In this document: positions 1 through 11,759 of the stretch, piece by piece
How positions within the stretch are numbered: position 1 is the first letter of the stretch
Layout of the letters: each line of letters opens with the position of its first letter
Source of the DNA: Lycocorax pyrrhopterus obiensis
Lineage: Eukaryota; Chordata; Aves; Passeriformes; Paradisaeidae
DNA: 64,000 bases
Assembly (NCBI GenBank): GCA_014706295.1
Contig: JACSVZ010000011.1
Coordinates: forward strand, 10,818,163 to 10,882,162
Direction of reading: 5' to 3'
The notes under the pieces: generated by a model
Told to the model about the DNA's origin: nothing
The model's input: only the letters and a program-made list of their open reading frames with translations
Database searches by the model: none
Program-made: the position numbers and the translations under genes

Positions 1-660
1 AAACTCATTAAAATGTTTCAATAACAGTTAATATTAGCATAGCAATAAGACATACCAAGTGGGCATTACCACAAGATAATTGACCTGATCTGTAAATTGG
101 TGCCCTTGGCTTTACCTCTGGATGTCAATCAATTAAAGCAGTCAATCATCCCTGAGTAGTGCCTGCCTCAGCAGCTCTTATTGCTTAATCATATAACTGT
201 TGAGCTAACACCATTCATATTTCTGGACAAAAAATTCCACTAGGAATTCCCATTCATTATCACATCAAAATTAACAAGATCTTGAAATGAATATTATATT
301 ATTCATAGCATAATACTCTGCCAAATGGAAAACATAAAAATATATCTCCCCTTCTTTTTTTTTTTCCATTTTTTAAAGCCTGCCATTGTTAATTAGCCAT
401 CCTTTAGGGTGATCAAGTAATTGAGATACAGGTTTTAGATCAGGTTCACAGCGAGTATGTGGTCAAGTTAATGAGTCATGAAGAGACTAAAATGTCACTG
501 TATAGAAAACTGACTTGTGCTCAGCTGATATTAATTGCAGTGGCACCGGTGAAGTCAATAGCTCTATGCCAATTTACTGCAGGTGAAGATCAGGCCTTAT
601 GTTTACAAGAGTGTGGAATTTAGTGAATGACTTTTAATCTTCTATATAATGAAATTTAGA
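1..660. promoter_or_regulatory. AT-rich candidate conserved non-coding element
   Basis: This stretch has no gene and no recognisable repeat. It is AT-rich with many TAAT/ATTA homeodomain-type cores. The octamer GTCAATCA, the reverse complement of the PBX-type site TGATTGAC, occurs twice at 124-131 and 141-148, and an AATTAA sits between them. The texture resembles developmental enhancers in vertebrate gene deserts, but that is an inference from motif style; conservation cannot be seen from one sequence. A T-rich run at about 356-370 is plain low complexity. Confidence 0.25.
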
Positions 661-1705
661 ACATGTAATTTTTTTAACTCTTCGGATTCTGCCTAAAAGC
701 CTTTGCTTGCATGAATTGTTCTACTTAAGCTAATGACTTGGCAAAATATCACATGAATAGAAAATTAAATGGATCTGCCTGTGCCAGCTAAAGCTAACAG
801 ATTCAGACCCTTTGTGAGTTGAAAGCTGACTATACATATTAGAAAAATCCTTGCCTTCAGGACAGCTATGCAAGTAAATGGAGCACAGGACCTCAGTCCT
901 GCAAATATTTATTCATGTATGTTGTTTACTGGAAAGGGCTGGTGAGTGTTGAGCTAAGCACATACACATCACCAGGATGAGGGCCTAGCTTCCTTTTTAA
1001 ATTCAGTGATGTAAATGTGTCTTGTTTTGAACAATAAATAGGGTGTAAATCAAATAGGTTTGATCGTTATTGAAGTGCTGAAAAGCTATCATTTTGAAAG
1101 GAAGCATCTCGCTATTTTCTCCATAATGAAGCAGCAGACACAACATTATTAACGATAACTGTGTCTGGATCGTGCATTCAACCAAGATAAGAGTCAACAT
1201 GTTTGGTAACATCAAAGAAAACCTGATACCTCAAGTATAAGAAGATTAGTATTTACAGTGATCTGTAGGGTTGGCAGTTCCAAGAAGTTGAACAGACAAT
1301 GCCAGGAGGGACAATTAGCAATAAATTGGCACTAAGATTCTCTCCTGTGCTTGAAATCTGGCACTGAGCATAAACACACGTCTTAACATTTTGTTTAGAA
1401 CTTCCTGCTGCAGCCAGAGTGGGGCTCAGCAGAGTGAGAGTTGTTACAACACGCTGGGAAAACAGAGACAGGTTCTCCCATTGGCACTGAAAGGTGTCAG
1501 GTATTTTGTACAAAGGCTTCAAGGACAACATTTCCATCATGTTCTGTGAGACTCACCCAATCCTTTTGGACACGCCACTGCAAAGCTACCGTGTGAAAGT
1601 TCAGGGATCAGAGATTATTCCGTAGAACATACGGTTAGACAATAAACCGTCCTAGAATCACGCTGTACATACTCCCAGAATAAAGGGCTCTTTTTGTTGA
1701 TCCAA

Positions 1706-1775
1706 TTTTTTTTTTTTTTTAGAGACACAGTAAAATAAAAATATCCATTTTATTGCATTCACATATACTTCTAAT
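1706..1775 (-). pseudogene. Possible 3' end of a minus-strand processed retrocopy
   Basis: Read on the minus strand, a 15-nt A tract (plus-strand T15 at 1706-1720) lies about 28 nt downstream of an AATAAA hexamer (plus-strand TTTATT near 1750). That is the arrangement expected at the 3' end of a reverse-transcribed polyadenylated mRNA. No parent gene was recognised in the sequence upstream on that strand, and I found no clear flanking target-site duplication. A chance T run next to a chance TTTATT in AT-rich DNA is a fully adequate alternative. Confidence 0.15.
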
Positions 1776-1971
1776 ACTTCTGCACTGGCCTCAGCATGAA
1801 AAATATGGATAGATCCCAAGTCACCCTTATGTGTAGCTGTAGTTGCTGAAATTTACAGCCCTGCTTGGAGACGGGAAACTAGCTAATTACTGTACATTAG
1901 ATATTTTTTCTTTATTTTGATTTAAGTGGCACTAGCAATGGTGAACACATTAAAATAATTTTAAAAGTATC

Positions 1972-1995
1972 CAGGAAAACAGGAAAACAGGAAAG
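1972..1995. repeat. Short 8-bp tandem repeat
   Basis: Three head-to-tail copies of CAGGAAAA, the last with one terminal change. This is a short tandem duplication with no further significance visible. Confidence 0.85.
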
Positions 1996-4900
1996 AGTGG
2001 AAAATTCCTACGACTGACACTCACCTTACTTGTGTTTGGCATAGCTCACTGTGAATGAAGTCAAATCATCATTACTTGTTGATAAAGGTGAAACTAACCC
2101 ACTGGAGATGGAAACCCAGGAATATTTCTGCTAAATTTGACATTTGCACCTCACATTATTATTGAATGCTTTTATTATTGGATTACTTTCACTGCATACC
2201 TCACTGAAATCAATAGGAGGTATTGATGGTATCGAGCCCTGGAAATTACCTTTTGATGGAACATCTTTACAACATGAAATGGATCTTCATGATATCTCTC
2301 TACAATAGATAAGTGTCACTGGATCCAGTTACAGATGAGAAAAAAGTTTAAGTGACAAGGACAAGGTACATGCTAGAGGTAACCAAATGCACATGCTAGA
2401 AAATTCCCTTTTCATTTAAGGCTAAAAGTCAATTAATTGGTAAATACATAGCATTGATTCTCCTTTTCATGTCCCTTCAAATATAAAAGTCAAACTATAA
2501 TGACCAGATGTGTCACTGTGAAAGCTAGAAGCCTCTAAAAACACTGGCTGCACTATTAGCAAGCCATATTTATTTCCTAACCCCCCTTTCATCTAGGTCA
2601 ACATTGCCAAAGTTTTTCAGTACAAAACCCTTCACAATAAAGAAATTATAAAAAAGTAGCCATGGGTTCATGAGGTTAATGGAGTATGGGCCTGTAAAGG
2701 ATCACGGGTCCCTACAACAACTCTGTATCGGAGGAGGACTGATGTATATAGTTGCTTTTAATGTAATTTGCAGACAGAAACAAGGACATTACTAGTTTTC
2801 AAAAGCATTGGAATTCAAAAATTTTCATATTAGATAAATATTTTAAAAATACTTCATGAAGAGACTGTTGATGTTTCCTTTTTCACCAGCAACTGAGCAT
2901 GGAGAACAGGAACAAAGTTCATTTAAACTGTGGCATAGCACTAACTTCAGAATGCTTCAAAGGTTTATATCAGGTTTCCCAGATTATATAAACTACAAAG
3001 CCACAATTACACAACTCATGGCTCTTTCCAAGATCATCCTAGTTACACAGTTACTACACTTTGTTTCTTTTTGGCTGAAACATATTAAATATTTGCTGGT
3101 GCAAAAGTGTGTTTATCTAGAAAAACAGCTACTCTCGTTATTAAATAGAAAAAACTAAAAAGAAATGAACCACTTACAATGGTACAATTCTTTGCTTACA
3201 ACTGAAAAATAAGATTATGAGTTTACATCATTAAAAAGCACTCAGAGGAATTTCTTCTGAAATACTGGTATAGCATATAAATTTTTGGATTTGAAACTCA
3301 TGTATCATGATGTGTGTTCATCACACTGTAGCATTAAAAGCTCCTGGGAAATGCAATATTATCGGCATCACTGCACACCATAACAACTTGGTCTAGGCGT
3401 TGGGGGGGTGATGGGTCAAACCTTTGCCACAGTTGAGATGTTTGGGTGAACAGCCCACAAAATCAATATGAACATTTGGGCCATATCTGAACAAATCAGC
3501 AGTAGTTCATTTGCAAAACTCAGCTGAAGGAAATGTTAAGAACAGCATTTTTCACATGAGGTTTCAGTAATTCTGCCTTTGTTATGGATACGTCTGTAAC
3601 AGCCCTTTGGTATTTGGGTAGAAATCCAAGCAGAGTGTTCAGAAATGTGTAGCATTTAATATGAATCAAAGTACTCCGATAAAAAAATAGTTTGGCCCTT
3701 TGCTGCTTCTTAGGTTTCCATCTATTAACTGACCAGGTTTCTCCAGCTGTCAGCACAAGTTACATTGTTCAAGTACAACAGAGCATTTCTGGGGAAATCT
3801 TGTGCTGCCCATTCAGCAGGTGTTAAACCTCCTTGTTGTACAGTCTAGGAGCTCATCACATTTGACCATTGGTTATAAAAGATGGACCCAGTGTCAAAAT
3901 GTGTGACTAAAAACTCCTTTAATTAATGAGATAATAATACAAATCCAACTCTGAACTTTACTGCTTGAACCTTTCCCCATGGCAGGGTCAAACCAGAACT
4001 CAACTTAAACATCCTCAAATTTCAAGAATACTTGGATTCAGCTCCAATTTTGGATCTAAACTGGATGGCTTTGATTCACTTGTTATGAAGTATGATCTCA
4101 TCCTGGATAAGAAGTACAATTACTCAATAAAGAGAGTTAATACTGGAACCGTGACATTGGGAGAACCTGCTTGACAAGCAAGCTTGTTTAACCAACAGAA
4201 ACGGGTTGCCAAGATCGTGAGCGAGGGAACAGTTTAACAAAAATCAATGAAGAAATTACAAGTGACTAATAAATTCACACAATGAGTATAAGCAGCTGAA
4301 ACTAGAGAAGAACCAGAGACAGAGACAGTAAACATTTTGCGCAGAGAGTGGAACCTTGCCATTGCTGCACCCGTAAAACCACCACCTCATCGGCTCTCCT
4401 AAAATAATTGGGTTCCACCTTGTTAAAACCCAGGGGATTTAACAAAATCTGCAGTAGGTTATCTTTGATTGTTTAATTGCTAGTCTACTTTTCTTTACAG
4501 CTTTGACTTTAATTTGTTTATCACCACCTAAATAGAAGTGTCTGACAGAAGGTCCCTCTTTTTAATACCACAATTGCACCACACGAAACCAGAGCTTGAA
4601 CACAGTAAGTCACAGAAGCAGCAAGGGATCATAAATGCCCTGATCCTGAGCAGAGAGGTGATTTACTAGAAAGGTGTTGCACAGATGAAAAAAGTAGAAA
4701 GTTAACTTTTCTTTTGGGGAGTTTGAGGTTTTTGTCTTCCCACAGCACTTATGGAAATGGCTGAGCAACAGCTATGGCATGAGCCAAGGCATTCTGTTCT
4801 TTTGTCCTGTTGGCAGGTCAAGGTGTGAGCAGTGGTTAAGAGTGAGCACTCTTCTGTCCTACAGGTGTTACAACACAGTAAGTTTGATTTGTGTTCCTGA

Positions 4901-5062
4901 CCCTCGTGTCTGTGCCGTAATAGATGTTGCGCGAAATTTGCCTTGATTGAAAGGATGGAGAAGCTGACCACAACAGACAATTTTCTCAGTAAAAACACAG
5001 CATTCCACGCGTAACTCCATTAAATATGCGATTACTTTTTAATACTGTTTTTGCCCCCACTG

Positions 5063-5190
5063 CATCGAGACATTTCACCCTGCACCAAGGCTGTGCTGTC
5101 GACAGTTACGCGGCCCCTCCCTTCGCGTGACCCGCGGCGTGCAGGGACCTGCCCTGTGGAAACGCCGCTGTCTCACCCCATAAGGACGCA
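5063..5190. promoter_or_regulatory. Small CpG-dense patch
   Basis: About eleven CpG dinucleotides fall in roughly 90 bp between 5100 and 5190 (for example TACGCGG, TTCGCG, CCGCGGCG), inside sequence that is otherwise CpG-depleted. The patch is GC-rich and short, well under the usual CpG-island length. It could be a remnant CpG island of a promoter, an unmethylated enhancer, or a piece of a young CpG-rich mobile element. No TATA box, initiator or adjoining first exon could be assigned. Confidence 0.35.
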
Positions 5191-5747
5191 GCAGCTGAGT
5201 GGTGATCCCTGCTAACCTGTTAGGTCAGCATTATCCTACAGCAACGGGAGGGCTGGGACAGTCATGTACGTGTTACTCAGCAAGCCACACCACTACAATT
5301 AATACAGAACAAATCAGTGAATAAAATGACTGCAGGCACTAAAACATAGAACGAGGTAAAAAAAAGAAGGCACTCTAGTTGCAGCACACTTGAGCAAAAG
5401 AAAACTGTTTGCTATATTTAATACATTTAAATGCATTCTGTTTATATTTCCCAGCCTCCAGAAATTTGAACGAGCCATATGTCAGCTGTTTCCTGAAACT
5501 CTTGGTACCACTGGATGTACCCATTGCATGCTCTCCTTATCTGGGCACTTCCATCTCACATACCCAACGCCATCTCTGGAAGCTTTCCCCAGTTGATTTA
5601 GTAACAGTTGAAACTTGCTACCAGTCATCAGACAAGTTCGTTTGGATCATATGGCAGAGTATGGCTCAGAGCTGTCTGGAACGCATTCAGGGACGCACTG
5701 AGCCTGTGAGGCCTTCCCCAGACCCCACTGAAGGCACTGGGGACCCG

Positions 5748-5797
5748 TGAACAGCACTGCCCACCCCTGAACAGCTCTGCCCACCCCTGAACAGCAC
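5748..5797. repeat. 20-bp tandem repeat, 2.5 copies
   Basis: Unit TGAACAGCNCTGCCCACCCC at 5748-5767 and 5768-5787 with one base difference, followed by a 10-bp third partial copy at 5788-5797. It is a minisatellite-like local duplication inside unique sequence. Confidence 0.9.
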
Positions 5798-5800
5798 CAC

Positions 5801-6270
5801 GTACATGCAAGATCACTTCAGATTCAGAGAGTGCTGCAATGAACACAGGCCACAATCGCACCTCCCCTACCTTACCAAAGTGTTATCAAAGGTTTCTGAT
5901 TCTCACCATTGCAACAGCACTAACAAAAATGCCATTTCTTTGCATTTCTCATCAAAGGCTCATTTTCGAATAGAAGGGGAAATACTCTCTGCTTGAGATG
6001 TTAGAATGACAACAGCAAGCATATACACAGCTATAAATTTGACTCTGAAACATGTTGAAAGGTTAGATTTGTAAAAATGTAGGCAATTTGACACCTCTAG
6101 ATCACAGCAAACACAAGGCCACAAAACTGAGCTTCCAGACTGTCATTTAATTCCAGGCTCCTAAAAGTGTCTCTTGGAAACTATTTCCACAGGGAGCAAA
6201 ATAACTAATGTAATTGGAAACACTGGAGAATCAATGGGGAATGAAAGAGGATAAAGAGAGGCGGAAAATA
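5801..6270. other. Gene-free stretch
   Basis: Only short chance open frames (63 codons or fewer unique to this part). No repeat, RNA gene or regulatory signal was recognised. Confidence 0.55.
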
Positions 6271-6284
6271 CACACCAAGATGCA

Positions 6285-6500
6285 CACATAGACATACAGT
6301 ATAATTAGCTTCAGTCTATTGTATAAGAGTCATAACAAATGAGTCAGCTCCTTAGGTGGTGTAATTAGACTTCAGTGGACCAACCCCAATTTATAGCAGT
6401 TGATAATTATGATATATAATTATATGGACTGATTCTGATCTGTATAAATTATTAGTAAACTTCAATGAGGGCAATAAGGTCAATCCAGTGAAAAAATTGT
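6285..6500. promoter_or_regulatory. AT-rich candidate conserved non-coding element
   Basis: An AT-rich block with several TAATTA-type homeodomain cores and a perfect 7-bp inverted repeat, ATAATTA at 6403-6409 and TAATTAT at 6417-6423, separated by 7 nt. It has no coding potential. The motif density suggests an enhancer-type element, but only cross-species alignment could show this. Confidence 0.22.
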
Positions 6501-7119
6501 GCAAGTGAGATACAAATCAGATGCCCAATAAAATAATGAAGCATCTTATGTTCACACAGCTGCTCTTATCGCAGGCATTTTTTTTAATGAACTTTACGTG
6601 GACAGGAATTGCTTGGGGGTCCATTCAGATGTGGTCATTTCTGTGATACTACTGAGCAGCTCTTGACTAGTTGCAGAAACTGTATAGGTTAGCTGGGAAT
6701 GGCAGGGCAGGGAAATGCTGCATCCATTTGGAAGTTCAGGGGAAAGACTGTCTGGGAGGAAGAAATTGGCCATGCCTGACTTAGGATGGGGTATGGCATC
6801 TGATTGCTACGTGCTTTCAAAATGCATCACCTAACAACCCACTGGGAGCTCAGTGACTTCTGCCAACCGAAACCATCAACCCCTTAAAACATCCGAGGTG
6901 TGGGTAGAGCAGCCTGCAGAGACACACCTTAGACCCCATCTCCAATATTTATGCCTGTCTGTGAATCTTGCCTATTAGTAAAAAACAAAGAGAACTCCAG
7001 AACAAGCTGTTGGATTTGGTATATTGCCGGCTGTGAAAGCAAGCCGGGGTTCCTCCATGAGCAGATAACAAGCATGTCAGGGATTGCTTCTGATGTCAAA
7101 TCCATGTCCTTATAGCTGA
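6501..7119. other. Gene-free stretch left of the LTR
   Basis: Unique-looking sequence with short chance open frames only. It ends in CCTCA (7120-7124), the left copy of the target-site duplication of the adjoining LTR. Confidence 0.55.
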
Positions 7120-7124
7120 CCTCA
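7120..7124. repeat. Target-site duplication, left copy (CCTCA)
   Basis: Identical to 7770-7774 on the other side of the LTR; the element's TG start follows directly. Confidence 0.75.
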
Positions 7125-7769
7125 TGTGCCGGTTTGGCCAAAACCTAGCAATATATCCTCTGAGAGGAAACCGGGTTACAACCACCCTTCCCCCCACCAC
7201 AGGGTTCGGGGAAAAAAAATATTTTCCTCGAAGGAAAGTGAATGAGATCAGAACTATTTATTTAACAAACACACAGGAAAAGGATAATAATGCTAAATAA
7301 TGAAATGAAATCTCTCACTATAGAGAGAAACCTGGGAAGATTTCAGAGTCCTTCTGTAGGTGTGGTCTCTCTCCTCCTTGGAGCTGGGTCGGCGAGGGCC
7401 CACCCCCGGGCCTCGGGGAAAAATTCTCCTGATGTGTTCTGATGTTGTTGAACAGTCCAGAAAAGAAGAAGGGAAAAAACACCAAAGTCCCAGGAAACAA
7501 AATTCAGCTTTCTGTCTCACGCCAGGAAAAGAAGGGGAAAAAAAACCCGAAACCGCTGGCTGAAGAAAGCAAGCAGGGTGCTCCCTCCTGCTCCTGCAGC
7601 CAGAGAACGCAGAGGAGTGTAATCTCCGTGTCTTTGAGAAACTGTTTTGAAAAGTTCGTTTGGTTTTTTTTTTTTCTAAGCTTAGTTTAAAGGCACAGAA
7701 AAGGCACAAAATTACTTTTTGGGCATAGAGCATGATAGGGGATACACATGACAGAGTCACCCCAAGACA
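7125..7769 (-). mobile_element. Solo LTR of an avian endogenous retrovirus
   Basis: This 645-bp element begins TGTGCCGG and ends AAGACA on the plus strand, so it has TG...CA termini with a 3-bp inverted TGT/ACA. It is flanked by a perfect 5-bp duplication CCTCA at 7120-7124 and 7770-7774. The interior is GC- and CpG-richer than the flanks (about 7360-7620). A polyadenylation hexamer AATAAA is present on the minus strand at 7257-7262, about 130 bp from the minus-strand 3' end, and no such hexamer was found on the plus strand. The minus orientation is therefore preferred. No gag, pol or env and no second LTR are nearby, so it is a solo LTR left by recombination. A 5-bp duplication fits ERVL-type or some gamma-type ERVs. 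Family assignment is inference. The long minus-strand frame at 7293-7790 lies almost wholly within the LTR and is not considered a gene. Confidence 0.75.
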
Positions 7770-7774
7770 CCTCA
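7770..7774. repeat. Target-site duplication, right copy (CCTCA)
   Basis: Directly follows the element's terminal CA at 7768-7769 and matches 7120-7124. Confidence 0.75.
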
Positions 7775-9600
7775 TTAAAGGCTCTATCATGCTCCCACTG
7801 AAACCAATGGCAATGATTTCTACAGTTTGCTACGGGATGTCTATGTACTAGTCAGCCTTGAAAGTCAAAAAATGCTTGGCTGTTTCTGTGTCTGCCACTT
7901 TCACCAGAATTCTTAATGTATTTTGGGGAGGTCTGAGGTCTCTGCAAGCATAGATGTAGCTTCAGGGAGTGCCTCGAAATGCTACCAGTAAATAGGAGAT
8001 GCCAAGAAGATGTGCATGCTCTCTCCCTCTCCTGGGGGAGGGGTGAAAAGGGACCTGGTGCACCATGAGCCACCACAAACACGGACCCAGGGGCTGCCCA
8101 GCTCACACCAGAGCAGTGCTGTGGCTGCAAAAATGTTGCTGCTCTCCAGCTGAAACCCTGCGTTGCAAAAGCACCATCTTGGGCTGCTGGGCTATTGCCT
8201 GACACACTCACTGCTTTCAAAACAACATCCTTTCTTTTCACACTCGCTGCCTGAAATCAACACTACTCCCCATCCAAGGATTCTGACCCTAAGCCTCACC
8301 CCACTGTGGAGGTACTGCACCGAGCTGCCTTGGCTCTCAGCACACGGCAGCTCCACACTCCCGAAGGCACAACTGCACCTCTGTGCTGCAAGGGCTTTGT
8401 ACTTGGAGTTACAACACGTGTGCCACCATCTCTCCTTCCACCTTCTTCCTCCTCCAAAAGAGGTGCCAGGACAGGTGAGAAGAGACAGCAGAGTGAAGTT
8501 TCTCACGTTCAATGTGAGAGAGCAGGGAAGTCAGGGAACTGAAAAGAAAAAGCAGCAGCAAAGTAAAGGCCTCACATCTCCTGTCCCCACCCAAGTGAAA
8601 ACAAGCACTGTGCCGGGAAAGAACTACAGCACAAATCTCCTGATAAATCAGAGCTTCTCTGGAGGGAGAAGCAACTAAAAAGGAATGTAAATGATCTTTG
8701 ACCAATGACTTTTGTCTAGTTGTGGTTTCTAGCACAGTATATGTGGTTTCTTGTTCGGAACGGTAATGAGTGTGTGTACAGCAATGCGTTCAATGTGCAC
8801 AGTGCTGAGAGATTAGAGAGTGAAGGATGGCATGGGACATGTCAATATGGATCTGCAATGATCAAAGGAGGCTGTCTCTTCTGGGCACAAGTCTGGGTTG
8901 GGTTACAGCAAAGGAAAAATGTGAAGTGCTTCTTAATGTGTTTTCTCTGTATTCTCTGCTCTAGGATCACCGTAAATGGAAGAACATCTTCTCCCCTAAT
9001 AATCTATTTCCTGCATGTGGCTCCCCCAATAAATGTATTAAAGATTTGTTTAGGAAAACAGACTTGCCATTGTTTAAAACAAAAATAATCATGAGTGCTG
9101 TTTAAAAGCCGAAGCAATGTTATGCACATATCTTTTCTCTGACTAGTTATCAGCCATGAATCTTGTACTTAGGTAATTATTAGAGGTTTCTTTTTTAAAG
9201 AGATGATTTACTTACCCTGTATCCCTGCCAGATTTTCTTTCTTTTTTTAATATTTGAATTTTACACATTAAGTAGGGCATGCTCATTTTTCTTCTGCTTC
9301 TGCCCTCTTTTGAGTTATGAATCCCTTCAGTGAGTAATGAGCAGTTGGCAACTTTTATGCATAAGAAAGAAGATTCAATGAATTCCAAATATGCTACACG
9401 GATGCTCCTTCTCCTACATAAAAAGTATAACATTTTTATGAATTGGGCCCACGATGATCTGGCATTAAATCACTGCCCCCTTTCTTCTCTGAGCTCTATT
9501 TATGTTCAGGGGATGTGCAGTCACAACGTGTTATAAATTCAGCAGAATTACTAATTAAAAAACCTACTGTACAAAAATAGAACAAAGGGTGGAATTAGAG
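7775..9600. other. Gene-free stretch with overlapping chance ORFs
   Basis: The part from 8000 to 8540 is somewhat GC-richer and carries overlapping open frames of 78-171 codons on both strands. None has a recognisable domain, and simultaneous openness of several frames points to composition rather than coding. A weak terminal-exon-like structure is present at 8965-9050 (see findings). Confidence 0.55.
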
Positions 9601-11660
9601 CCAACAGGATCTGAGCCAGTGCAATGGTCCTGGGGAAATGGTCTGGGCTGCAAGGCAGGTGATCTGATCCTCATCTGGGATTAACTAACGTAGCTCTCTT
9701 GCTCCAGATGATTTACAGTCCTACAAACCCAGCCCCTCTGCAGACTTCTGGCAGCGGGCGCCAGCAGGGCTCCTGGCCTCCTGTTTCCCATTCTTTCCCA
9801 AAGGGATGAGCAGCTCCCATTGGCGCCATGAGAATTAGAGCCCATGGGAAATGAGCAGCACTTCTGGTCTTGCTCGTTGGCTCGCCAGGGTTTGGAGAGA
9901 CCATGGGAGATTTCCACCGACTAAAAGGTTTCGCACCATACAATGGCCAGCAATCTGGTTTTCCAGGTACTTGTGCTGCTGGGCACTGAGCCCTCTGCAG
10001 CCCTATGTGAGCATGGTCTGGCCAGCACAGACATGGGAAAAGAGTCCAAACAAGTTCTTAGGGTGTCAGCAAGAAGAGTTGCTTGTTCCCCTGCTAACTT
10101 CCTAACCATGTGCTCTAAAATGGAAGTATTCAATATTAGGGCAAAACACTAACTCTAGAAAAGCAAAACATGCAAGGTCTGCAGTGGATAAACTCATCCT
10201 TCTTTCCCCACTTCCAAGTATAAAAAGGTGCCCTACAAACAGAAACAATAAAGGTTGAAAGATGTATGGAAGTTGGTTGGTATGTCTATCAAAAGAGCAC
10301 CTCCTGGATACTGCCTGTGGGCAGACACCGAGCTGACCAGTGCATCCAAGGAAAGTATGCCTTCCTTCTGTCAGCAGTCTTCAAAATTAATTATTTAGGA
10401 GTGATATTAACAAAGAAGTGTCCCTGGGATGATCTAAGCTCCAACAGCACCAGGAAAAATATCCTCTTGGAAATTCAAAGTGGAAAAAAAAACCTAATTC
10501 ATCTTGCAGCTTTATCTGCATGGTCAAATCTCTCACTCTCAGTTTCTCTGCTGACATTAGTGCATCCTGTACTCACACAGAAATCCTCCTGGCACCAGGG
10601 AAAAGCAGGGAATCAAATGGCTTCCTCTCTCAGGAAAGGGAGAGAACATAGGTTTTGTTATAATTTGCATTTGTCTCTACAAGAGCCTTAATCATTGCCT
10701 CAGACTGCAGAAATAAAAAGACACCTAGTACCAGCTCTGCTTGATAGGTAAGGAAGGTTTATTGTCCCATACTGTCTGTCTCGCCCTTGATATAGCAGCA
10801 TTCAAACCAATTCTGCATCGTGGTTCAGCTTCTGAACTAATGTGCAGGTTAACCATAAACAATTTCAGCCCACTTTAAACCTCTGTGCTGTAGGAATGAG
10901 TGGCTCAGCAGCTAATTCACAAATGGCTCAGTTGACCATGCAGTGGGGACACAGCAGATAGCTGAGGGCAGTGACCTCGTCACTCAACCTCAGCTAATCT
11001 GTCCCCATTTGCCAGAGACAAGAAAGACAGAACACAAAAAAGAAAGGGCTACCTGTCTGATGTCCCTTACAGTTCAGCATCACACATGCCAAAATAAATA
11101 GTTCTCCAGAATCAGAAAATGAGTTAAAAGTCGCAAAACTTAAAAGCATTTCTGGATTCTTAGGTAAGCCTGGTAAGCCCACAGGGTTCCTTTACTGAAG
11201 TGCTATGGCTCTGAACTGAAAGCCTGCACTCTTCCTGAATTGCCTGACTCGTCACATAGCTCAGCCTTTGGCAGAGGAGAGGCTACTGAAGCCAAACAGC
11301 ACAGATCATACCTGAGTGTTTGCTATGAGGTACATGCACAACCCATTTCTCTCAGTGCAAGGAAGTTTCACTCACACTCTGAATTCATATTTCCCCATGT
11401 TTTCTTTTTTCCATCTAAGTTCAGTCCGGGAATCTAATATATTGTAATAGAAGTGACTGGATAAAACCCTCCCAGAACTACAATGAGAGGTACACAGGCA
11501 CAGGGCTTCTGCACCCAGCAATATGCAGATCATCTGGAAGCGATGCTGCTAATCAGCACAGGGCATGGGACAGTGAGCCCTTCCCAAATTAATTTATTAA
11601 GTACTTAATGGAGCTCTACTAATGGGCAGAAACTTCAGAAGGAAGGCAGCAGAGGTGATC
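9601..11660. other. Gene-free stretch
   Basis: The longest open frame is 141 codons (10266-10691, plus) with no familiar motif and no splice-site support. No repeat family was recognised. Confidence 0.5.
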
Positions 11661-11664
11661 TTGC

Positions 11665-11750
11665 CACCCAAGTCTGCCTCTCTGATGCCTTATGACACTG
11701 GACAAGTCTCTCCTTTACTCCTTCTGGCTATCAGTCCTCCCTCATTTATT
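11665..11750 (+). repeat. Degraded MIR-like SINE fragment
   Basis: The order of short blocks follows the MIR core: a TCTGCC block, TGACACTGGACAAGT (MIR: TGACCTTGGGCAAGT), then TCTGG..ATCAGTCCTCCCTCAT (MIR: TCTGTGCCTCAGTTTCCTCAT). The match is diverged, as expected for a SINE active before the amniote radiation. The assignment is by recall of the consensus and has not been aligned computationally. Confidence 0.4.
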
Positions 11751-11759
11751 CTCTTGGCA

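Larger units (their letters stand above)
661..5060. other. Gene-free stretch, no supported CDS
   Basis: Open frames here reach about 100 codons at most (2856-3158) and none resembles a known protein or shows a convincing acceptor and donor pair. The sequence is AT-rich and CpG-poor. The only structured items are the T15 tract at 1706-1720 and an 8-bp tandem repeat at 1972-1995, both listed separately. The rest looks like ordinary intergenic or intronic vertebrate DNA. Confidence 0.6.

Noticed and set aside
3395..3425. G-rich run GGGGGGG followed by GGG
   Set aside because: Only two separated G-runs, insufficient for a quadruplex motif.
7293..7790. 165-codon minus-strand open frame
   Set aside because: It lies almost wholly inside the solo LTR, running 21 bp past its edge; no retroviral domain, and LTR GC content explains it.
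8163..8678. 171-codon plus-strand open frame
   Set aside because: Several overlapping frames on both strands are open in the same GC-richer part, which indicates composition, not coding.
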